64,000 nucleotides of DNA from NCBI GenBank assembly GCA_965217095.1, contig OZ244235.1, positions 4,402,001 through 4,466,000 of the forward strand, read 5' to 3'. Positions 58,485 to 64,000 of this stretch are shown in pieces (within the stretch, counting starts at the first letter, position 1; the number at the start of each line of letters is the position of its first letter). A program made the translations under genes and the position numbers. Source of the DNA: CAYNZV01 sp965217095 (GTDB taxonomy: Bacteria > Latescibacterota > UBA2968 > UBA8231). The notes under the pieces were generated by a model. It made no database searches. It was not told the origin of the DNA and worked only from the letters and a program-made list of their open reading frames with translations.

Positions 58485-59607
58485 AGAATACCCGCGCTCC
58501 AAGCAGTCGATTCTGCGCCAGCGTGAGCCCAAGAATCACCACAAACAGCACAAATGCCATCGCTGCCGCGTAACCGGCGTTGTGGTACTCGAAGATCTGA
58601 TCGAACACCGCGACGCTGAGAACATCGGCGGTGTCCCGGGCTCCCGCGGTGCGCATGATGTAGATATGATTGAACGCCTTGAAGGTGCCAATCACCGCCA
58701 CCATCGACAGAAAAAACAGGATGGGAGAGACCAGGGGTAAGGTTATATGGCGGAACACCTGTCTCGGACTGGCTCCGTCGATCTCGGCAGCTTCGTAATA
58801 GTGCCGTGGGATGGCGCTCAGGCCAGCCAGCAGGATTACCGTGTCATAGCCGATGTACACCCAGATGTTGTAGAGGATGATGGAGACCAACGCCAAACTC
58901 GGAAACCAGTTGTCGACCCAAGGTGGATAGGCAAGATCCAGACCGCTCAGAATCAACGCCACCACCGACTTGCTCTCGTAGAGCCAGCGCTGGTTCTCCA
59001 AGCCGAACCAACCCCAAAACCGGTTGGCCCACGACGAGGGGTGGGGACTGAATATGGTGCGAAAAACTACCGCCGTCGCGATGGTGGGGGTGACATACGG
59101 AAGGAAAAAGAGGACGCGGAAGAACCCTTTCGAGCGCAGGCTTTTCATGAGCAGATACGCCAATGACATCGAGATGGCAAGTTCGGCGGGAATCGTACCG
59201 AGGACGTAGAATACGGTTACCTTGAACCCGTTGTACATCCGGTGATCCCCGGTTTCCACCATCCCACCCAAGCCCACCGCAACCGACAGCCAAATAGCAA
59301 GAATCGCAAGGGGGATCGCCGCTACATAACGCCATCGCTGCGGTGCGGACGGATCCTGGCGGGTGTAGAGGCGCAACGCTCCCCAGGCTGCTCCGAGACC
59401 GAGTAGAAAACAGAGAACGTAGACCGGATCCCCCAACGCGCGGGCGAAATTTTCGAAACCGATGAGCTCTTCTTTGCGAATGCGCCAACGGTGCAACCCG
59501 ACATAGATCGCGTACGCTATGGGGAACAGGCCGAAGGCGAGAAGTATGATGACGGCCGGGGCAAGGAAGCCGAGCGCGGCCAACGAGTCCCCAGATTTAG
59601 GGCGCAT
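58474..59607 (-). CDS. MalF-type sugar ABC permease
   Basis: 377 residues. The N-terminal helix and WRIRKEELIGFENFARALGD are typical of MalF/UgpA. An extra hydrophobic pair between helices 1 and 2 (VLCFLLGLGAAWGALRLYTR, AAIPLAILAIWLSVAVGLGG) makes it longer than most. The EAA loop is EAAEIDGASPRQVFRHITLP. No ATPase gene lies in this operon within the window, so the importer must use an ATPase coded elsewhere. The 60-base gap upstream to the YceI gene may carry the promoter. Confidence 0.92.
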   Translation of the reverse strand: MRPKSGDSLAALGFLAPAVIILLAFGLFPIAYAIYVGLHRWRIRKEELIGFENFARALGDPVYVLCFLLGLGAAWGALRLYTRQDPSAPQRWRYVAAIPLAILAIWLSVAVGLGGMVETGDHRMYNGFKVTVFYVLGTIPAELAISMSLAYLLMKSLRSKGFFRVLFFLPYVTPTIATAVVFRTIFSPHPSSWANRFWGWFGLENQRWLYESKSVVALILSGLDLAYPPWVDNWFPSLALVSIILYNIWVYIGYDTVILLAGLSAIPRHYYEAAEIDGASPRQVFRHITLPLVSPILFFLSMVAVIGTFKAFNHIYIMRTAGARDTADVLSVAVFDQIFEYHNAGYAAAMAFVLFVVILGLTLAQNRLLGARVFYGE

Positions 59608-59670
59608 AGGGCAGGATTGAGGGTCTCGTCCGGGGGAGAAGGTTGTTTCGCGAGCGGCTCTTGATTCGCT

Positions 59671-60246
59671 CTAGTCTGCGGCGATCGCTTCGATGGTAAG
59701 CGATACCTTCACCTCGTCCCCGACGATGCTGGCAGGATCGGTCCAACTGTTGACCCCGAAATCGGACCGTTTCAGGGTGAGTTCCGTGGTTAGTCCGACT
59801 ACCTGCTTTTGATTCATCGGATGTACGCCGACCCCTAGGATCTCAACCGGCAGTTCGACCTTTTTGGTGATGCCGTGCATGGTCAGATCGCCGCTGAGCA
59901 GGATCTTATCCCCCTGCGTTTTGGCGTTGGTGCTTTTGAAGGCAATCAGAGGATGGTTGGCAACATCGAAGAAGTCCGCACTCTTGAGATGCCCGTCCCG
60001 CTTGGCGTTGTCGGTGTCGATGCTTCCCACCTGAATCGTCGCGCTGGCCGCCGTTTTGCCCGGATGATCCGGGTCGTAGGAGATGCTGCCGGCGTACTCG
60101 TTGAAACGACCGCTGGTGCGGCTTACGAGGTGGCGAACGCTGAACTGCACCGAGGAATGGCCCCTGTCTATCGCGTAGGTTTCGGCGAATAACTCGGCTA
60201 CCGAAAAGACGGTGATAACAGCTATGCAAACAGCGACTCGGCTCAT
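59671..60246 (-). CDS. yceI: YceI-family periplasmic protein
   Basis: 191 residues from the ATG at 60246, with GAAGGAG upstream. Signal peptide VAVCIAVITVFSVAELFA, then the lipocalin-like YceI fold: YAIDRGHSSVQFSVRHLVSR, RFNEYAGSISYDPDHPGKTA, SIDTDNAKRDGHLKSADFFD, GDLTMHGITKKVELPVEIL. The family binds isoprenoids such as ubiquinone-type chains. It appears monocistronic. Confidence 0.95.
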   Translation of the reverse strand: MSRVAVCIAVITVFSVAELFAETYAIDRGHSSVQFSVRHLVSRTSGRFNEYAGSISYDPDHPGKTAASATIQVGSIDTDNAKRDGHLKSADFFDVANHPLIAFKSTNAKTQGDKILLSGDLTMHGITKKVELPVEILGVGVHPMNQKQVVGLTTELTLKRSDFGVNSWTDPASIVGDEVKVSLTIEAIAAD

Positions 60247-60372
60247 GGGCGTAAAATCTCCTTCGGTGGGAACGAGGTGGGGACAATCATGGATCGCAGC
60301 CTCGGGGACCATTCAAGCTCGGCGTACGAAGATTGTCCTCCGGAACATCGCTGTTCTGGAGAACAGAAAAAT

Positions 60373-60446
60373 TGGCTGCGCCCCAGGGATTCGAACCCCC
60401 ATAACATGGTCCAGAACCATGTGTCCTACCATTGAACGAGGGCGCA
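60373..60446 (-). tRNA. tRNA-Gln (anticodon CUG)
   Basis: 74 bases. The acceptor TGCGCCC pairs with GGGCGCA, then discriminator G and an encoded CCA. The anticodon arm is CATGG-TTCTGGA-CCATG, giving anticodon CTG (reads CAG, glutamine). The T arm has GGTTCGAATCC. All arms are intact. It stands just left of an integrase gene, with its 5' end facing that gene. Confidence 0.95.
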
Positions 60447-60457
60447 GCTTCGTTTGA

Positions 60458-60471
60458 TGGCGGAGAGGGTG
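60458..60471 (-). other. Possible tRNA-Ser 3'-end fragment (att core)
   Basis: Read on the minus strand the 14 bases are CACCCTCTCCGCCA, which match the 3' end of many bacterial tRNA-Ser genes: acceptor CCTCTCC, discriminator G, then CCA. No other tRNA-Ser part is present. Its place between tRNA-Gln and the integrase, and its orientation, fit the tRNA fragment left behind when an element inserts into the 3' end of a tRNA gene. The same bases also form a hairpin with TCCGCC at 60472-60477, so coincidence is possible. Confidence 0.35.
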
Positions 60472-60578
60472 TCCGCCATTTTCAATTCCGTCATCTTCCT
60501 ATGATTACCAATAAGTATTTGTATAACAAAGAGCTATTGCACAAAACAGGGCTTGATTCTTCCCGCGAGTTCCGATAT

Positions 60579-60613
60579 ATTCCCCTTATAATTGAGGGGA
60601 AAAAAAGGGGAAT
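60579..60613 (+). promoter_or_regulatory. Integrase promoter with inverted-repeat operator
   Basis: A perfect -10 TATAAT (60587-60592) lies between the arms of a perfect nine-base inverted repeat, ATTCCCCTT (60579-60587) and AAGGGGAAT (60605-60613). A third related half-site, GAGGGGAA, occurs at 60594-60601. The right arm is also the Shine-Dalgarno sequence of the integrase. Binding of a repressor or the integrase here would block both the promoter and the ribosome site. No good -35 is seen, so an activator may be needed. Confidence 0.6.
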
Positions 60614-60616
60614 AAA

Positions 60617-61855
60617 ATGACAAACGCACCCCCCTTGAAGGCCGGGCGCAAGCGGGGCCGGCATCCCGAGAAGGCGCTGAGCGCGGCGTTTGTCCGAACG
60701 GTGACAAAGCCGGGTCGGTACTGCGACGGGCACGGGCTCTATCTGCTGGTCACGGACACCGGCGCGCGCTGCTGGGTGCAGCGGCTGACGATTCACGGGC
60801 GGCGGCGCGAACTGGGCCTGGGCGGCTTTCCGCTGGTGTCGTTGGCCGAAGCCCGCGAGCAGGCGCTTGCCCACCGCCAGCGCGCGCGCGCGGGCGGCGA
60901 CCCGCTGGCGGAGAAGCGCAAGGATCAAGGCATGCCCACGTTCGAGGACGCCGCCGCCCGGGTGATAGAAATTCACCGGCCTTCCTGGAAGAAGGGCGGC
61001 AAGAGCGCGGCGCAATGGGCATCGTCGCTTCGCGAGTACGTGTTCCCGCGCTTGGGCCGCCGTTCGGTTTCGGACGTGACCACGGCGGACGTAATGGCGG
61101 TGTTGACGCCGATTTGGCACGAGAAGCCGGAAACCGCACGGCGGGTGCGCCAGCGTATCGGCGCGGTGATGCAGTGGGCCGTGGCACAAGGCTTGCGACC
61201 AGACAACCCCGCCGGCGACGCGCTGGGCGCAGCCCTGCCCCGGCACAACGGCGTCCGGCGCCATCACTTGGCGACGCCCCATGGCGAGGTCACCGGCGCG
61301 ATACAGGCGGTGCGGGCTTCGCAAGCATCCCTATCTTCCAAGCTGGCCTTCGAGTTCTTGGTGCTGACCGCGTGCCGTTCGGGCGAAGTTCGCCTGGCGA
61401 CATGGGACGAAATCGACTTGGACACATCCGAGTGGATCATCCCCGGCGAGCGCATGAAAGCGAAGCGTCCCCACCGAGTGCCGTTGTCCGGGCGGGCACT
61501 GGAAACCCTGAACGAGGCGAAGGCGATCGCCGCCGGCAGCGGCCTCGTGTTTCCCGGCATAAGATACGACAAACCGCTGTCGGATGCCACGCTTTCCAAG
61601 CTCCTGCGGGACCTGGGCATCCAAGCCGTGCCGCACGGGTTCCGGTCGAGCTTCCGGGACTGGGCGGCAGAACGCACCCAGGCGCCGCGCGCCGTTATGG
61701 AAGCGGCGCTGGCGCATGTGATCAAGGACAAGACCGAGGCGGCCTACGCACGTTCGGACCTGTTCGAGCGGCGGCGCAAGCTCATGGAAGATTGGGCGGC
61801 CTACCTGAGCGCGGCAGGCGGTCAGGGCGCGCCGATGGAGCGCCGTCATGGATGA
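60617..61855 (+). CDS. P4-type tyrosine integrase
   Basis: 412 residues with AAGGGGAATAAA before the ATG. The N-terminal DUF4102 domain reads KPGRYCDGHGLYLLVTDTGA, RCWVQRLTIHGRRRELGLGG and FPLVSLAEAREQALAHRQRA. The SAM-like core-binding domain follows (EYVFPRLGRRSVSDVTTADV). The catalytic domain has the first Arg in LTACRSGEVRLATWDEIDLD, the Lys in MKAKRPHRVPLSGRALE, HGFRSSFRDWAAE (H-x-x-R), the second His position in ALAHVIKDKTEAAYARSDLF, and the nucleophile Tyr in AAYARSDLFERRRKLMEDWA. Complete. Such integrases insert islands, satellites and integrative elements at tRNA genes. Confidence 0.96.
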   Translation: MTNAPPLKAGRKRGRHPEKALSAAFVRTVTKPGRYCDGHGLYLLVTDTGARCWVQRLTIHGRRRELGLGGFPLVSLAEAREQALAHRQRARAGGDPLAEKRKDQGMPTFEDAAARVIEIHRPSWKKGGKSAAQWASSLREYVFPRLGRRSVSDVTTADVMAVLTPIWHEKPETARRVRQRIGAVMQWAVAQGLRPDNPAGDALGAALPRHNGVRRHHLATPHGEVTGAIQAVRASQASLSSKLAFEFLVLTACRSGEVRLATWDEIDLDTSEWIIPGERMKAKRPHRVPLSGRALETLNEAKAIAAGSGLVFPGIRYDKPLSDATLSKLLRDLGIQAVPHGFRSSFRDWAAERTQAPRAVMEAALAHVIKDKTEAAYARSDLFERRRKLMEDWAAYLSAAGGQGAPMERRHG

Positions 61856-62018
61856 CCCGTCATGGATGAGACCGGAACCGGTGGTCACGGATGACGGCCA
61901 GTGCCGAGTCCTGCGTGCTCAAGATGCGGTTCCGTATGGAGAGCGGCATGCTTGGATCGCGTCCGAGGCGAGCAGGACGCCCACCCGTATACCCGGGAAT
62001 ACTGAGGGCTCGAATTGA
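61848..62018 (+). CDS. Possible small protein overlapping the integrase end
   Basis: 56 codons starting at the ATG that overlaps the integrase stop: MDDPSWMRPEPVVTDDGQCR, then AVPYGERHAWIASEASRTPT. The overlap would allow coupled translation, but there is no motif and the length is small. It could be an excisionase-sized accessory protein or chance. Confidence 0.3.
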   Translation: MDDPSWMRPEPVVTDDGQCRVLRAQDAVPYGERHAWIASEASRTPTRIPGNTEGSN

Positions 62019-62552
62019 GGATCTCAGCATAGGAGCCCGCTTGACCGGCCTCGTTGCGTCCGGCGTCGACACGTCTGTATAGAGACGACGAGCCATCGCT
62101 TGACATTAGTGGAAATGGGCCGTCCTTGGGTCTTCGACGGTGACGGGTTTCAGAGGCATACTGGATTAACCTTAACTTGCGCTTGGCTTTTCGAGCCCTA
62201 CGTCGCCATCACCACCACGTATCATCTCGCCGCTGCCACATCCAATCTCTGCCGTCTACGAGGAGATGCTGCCACGGAACTCTGGAATACCGCAAATCTG
62301 CTTGGGGGCGGGCTCGATGTGTTGGACGAGAAGGGGCAGGTTAGCCTTTTACAGGATCGAGCCCGGCGGCTCTCCCCCACCGCCTTTCGGCGCATTTCCC
62401 CGAACCCATTAAACCGGGTTTCTCCGTTGCGCGCCGCGTCAGGCAAGGGTCTCCGGCCTGTTGTTCTGAACCCGTTCAGTGGTGTTGGAAGACCGTAAAA
62501 CCTCCTACACCCTCTTGGGGATTTCAGAACGAAACGGTTGGAGCATAGACCG
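62019..62552. other. Gene-free stretch inside the mobile element
   Basis: About 530 bases between the integrase region and the next clear gene. A 132-codon frame at 62100-62498 lacks a good start, ribosome site or protein-like pattern. It may contain the promoter of the downstream gene pair; I see no strong consensus boxes. Confidence 0.4.
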
Positions 62553-63746
62553 ATGGCCCGTCACTACTCGACTCGGAGCTTCTTCCGGCAGATTCCGAAT
62601 GATCTGCTGGCCCGCTACTTCGAGGGCCAGGCGCTGTTTGGCGAGCTGGACTTCGCGACCATGAAGGAAACCCGACCGGACGAGTTGTTCAGGGCTTGGC
62701 TGGAGCTGCCCGAGGAGCAACGCAACGCGATGGACGCCGCGTTTCGAGAGATCTTCGAGATGAGCTGCGAGAAGGGCGTCTGGGCCATTCTCGACGAAGC
62801 GCGCTGGCAGTGGCGGGATGCCCTCGATGCGTTGACCGCTTTCGTCGAAACGTTGTCGGCGCTGCCCAACCACTACCATCGGGCCATGGTCACCTCCATG
62901 GATTACCCGGACTTCTGGCGGGGCGCTACGCGGTTCTATCACGCCGATGTGCTGCCCTACTGGCGCAAGCGCAAGCATTTGGGCCACCAACCGGCGGCAG
63001 TGGACACGGCCAGCCTCGAGCAGCTTGCCACTCTGATCCGCGCCTACTTCCACCACACCGAAGGCCGCGGCAACAACTGTGTGGTGGAAGCCTTTCGCCG
63101 AAACGAGCTGGATTACTTCTTCGCCTATCCCGAAGACTACTCGCAGCAACAGATCGAATGGGTGAACGGAGCGTTCGACCGGCGGCCGCACAATCCGGCC
63201 TTCGAGGTGATCTTCGTCTACTCGCAGCAGGAAGGCTCGCTTGACGTGAACTTTCGCGGTCCCTACCGGGCCGTGGAACCGTTGCAGGAGATGTTCGCGA
63301 CGGCGATTCTGAAACTGCGACTGCCGCCCGATCCCACGGACCAGCGGGTCTACGATCTCAATCCGCTACGCCAGAGGGAATTCGAGTTCGTTTACGACGT
63401 GGGCAGCGGGATCGAAGAAGTGGCGGTGCGGAAACTGCGGTTGTCGTCGCGGGTGAGAAGGGGAGACCGGATCACGGTGGAAGCGGATGCCTCCACCCGT
63501 CCCGATGCGGTCTACGACCTGCTGGAGAAGGTCGGCGAGTCCACCCCTCTGCACCGCTACAGCGTCACTCAGGTGGAGCTGGCGGCGTTGGTGGTGATGG
63601 ATGCGGCGAACCCGGCCCGGAAGGTGCCGGTTCGCCTGACCTACCCCAATTCCTGCTCGCTCAAGTACGACGCGCAGGATCTGAAGCTGCGGGCGATGCT
63701 GGAAGCCTCGGGCATCGAACTCAAGGAACCGTCGGAAAGAGGCTGA
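62553..63746 (+). CDS. Uncharacterised 397-residue protein of the integrase-linked gene pair
   Basis: 397 residues from the ATG at 62553 (MARHYSTRSFFRQIPNDLLA), with TTGGAG upstream. The first 120 residues are helical (LDFATMKETRPDELFRAWLE, ALDALTAFVETLSALPNHYH). The middle has an aromatic, histidine-rich block (WRGATRFYHADVLPYWRKRK; LIRAYFHHTEGRGNNCVVEA; LDYFFAYPEDYSQQQIEWVN). The C-terminal half is strand-rich and probably a beta domain (GSLDVNFRGPYRAVEPLQEM, VRKLRLSSRVRRGDRITVEA). It ends in LKYDAQDLKLRAMLEASGIE. No nuclease, ATPase, helicase or protease motif is recognisable to me, and there is no signal peptide or membrane helix. The next gene starts four bases after its stop, so the two act together. 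Confidence 0.8.
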   Translation: MARHYSTRSFFRQIPNDLLARYFEGQALFGELDFATMKETRPDELFRAWLELPEEQRNAMDAAFREIFEMSCEKGVWAILDEARWQWRDALDALTAFVETLSALPNHYHRAMVTSMDYPDFWRGATRFYHADVLPYWRKRKHLGHQPAAVDTASLEQLATLIRAYFHHTEGRGNNCVVEAFRRNELDYFFAYPEDYSQQQIEWVNGAFDRRPHNPAFEVIFVYSQQEGSLDVNFRGPYRAVEPLQEMFATAILKLRLPPDPTDQRVYDLNPLRQREFEFVYDVGSGIEEVAVRKLRLSSRVRRGDRITVEADASTRPDAVYDLLEKVGESTPLHRYSVTQVELAALVVMDAANPARKVPVRLTYPNSCSLKYDAQDLKLRAMLEASGIELKEPSERG

Positions 63747-63749
63747 GGC

Positions 63750-64000
63750 ATGACGCTGAAAGCCGCCCTGTTCGAACTCCTTGACGGCGTGGGCGCCTCC
63801 CCGAGCCACGCTGTCCGGATCGACTCGCACGCACTGGCTCAATGGTCGGATGAGGCGGTAGCGGCGCTGAAGGCGCAAAAGATCATCCGCGCGGCGCGGC
63901 CTGCTTCCAGCACGGTGTGTCCAGGCTGCGAGCAGCAATGTGTGATGCCGGTGCACACGATTCCCGCCCCCCCGGGCGATCCGGCGCTGTTCGTGGTGTG
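63750..64000 (+). CDS. Uncharacterised partner protein, N-terminal part only (cut by window edge)
   Basis: The first 83 codons are visible and the gene runs off the right edge. It starts MTLKAALFELLDGVGASPSH and continues LAQWSDEAVAALKAQKIIRA, a winged-helix-like run of helices. Then comes a cysteine motif, CPGCEQQCVMPVH (C-x2-C-x3-C-x4-H), which could bind zinc. The start lies four bases after the previous stop, giving tight coupling. The function cannot be inferred from this part; DNA binding is the simplest guess. Confidence 0.75.
   Translation, partial: MTLKAALFELLDGVGASPSHAVRIDSHALAQWSDEAVAALKAQKIIRAARPASSTVCPGCEQQCVMPVHTIPAPPGDPALFVV

Noticed and set aside
60373..60446. tRNA-Gln as the integration target of the integrase
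   Set aside because: The integrase lies on the 5' side of this tRNA and no duplicated tRNA-Gln piece is found nearby; the tRNA-Ser-like scar fits better.
62100..62498. A 132-codon plus-strand frame in the mobile element
   Set aside because: TTG start without ribosome site and a tail that looks like random proline/arginine-rich translation.
1..64000. CRISPR arrays, rRNA genes, riboswitches
   Set aside because: No regularly spaced long direct repeats, no rRNA-like sequence and no recognisable riboswitch core were seen on either strand.

Overview
This is a GC-rich chromosomal window from a proteobacterium, most likely a gammaproteobacterium. The evidence is the combination of DNA polymerase II (polB), sfsA, soluble transhydrogenase sthA, yceH, a PA0069-type radical SAM gene, polA and uvrC. 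I cannot place it below class. All function calls come from reading sequence motifs; no database search was run.

Layout. Bases 1-5,350 are a graveyard: a frameshifted YfiR-like gene, the first residues of a sensor protein fused to a scrap of an MgtE transporter, remnants of IS1595-, IS4- and IS256-type transposases, a TonB-dependent receptor with an internal deletion, and a phased array of TGTGGAHA-type repeats that may be an orphan IS21-family end. From 5.4 to 25 kb lies a region rich in DNA replication and repair genes: fpg (broken), polA, polB, nfo, dinB (broken twice) and uvrC. Mixed in are an ArsR/SRPBCC pair with a readable promoter-operator, an EVE-domain protein, a radical SAM protein and sfsA. 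From 25.2 to 30 kb a minus-strand operon runs shikimate-kinase-like protein, N-carbamoyl-amino-acid hydrolase/nitrilase, a hypothetical protein, an M20 deacylase and YceH, with an Smr gene upstream.

From 31 to 36.7 kb the minus strand holds an ABC-2 exporter (ATPase plus two frameshifted permeases), a membrane-anchored protein with about ten 23-residue repeats, a sugar nucleotidyltransferase, a degenerate GGDEF protein and a lipoprotein. From 36.8 to 44.5 kb come a GT-C glycosyltransferase with TPR tail, then an outer-membrane barrel, a cupredoxin-like protein and a hybrid sensor kinase packed head to tail, facing a temptin-like CxxCH protein. From 44.8 to 54.8 kb are an amidase, an AbrB/PemK toxin-antitoxin pair, a NarL-type two-component system with a duplicated sensor domain, a methyltransferase, an orphan flagellin, AMMECR1 and an XRE-PAS regulator. 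From 54.8 to 60.2 kb are sthA, a sugar ABC importer lacking its ATPase, and YceI.

At 60.37 kb a tRNA-Gln(CUG) marks the edge of a mobile element. It has a possible tRNA-Ser 3'-end att fragment, a P4-type integrase with a palindromic operator around its -10 box, and an uncharacterised gene pair that runs off the right edge. That pair is the best candidate here for an undescribed system. Six genes outside the graveyard carry frameshifts, which means either real decay or indel errors in the assembly; this should be settled before any of them is interpreted.
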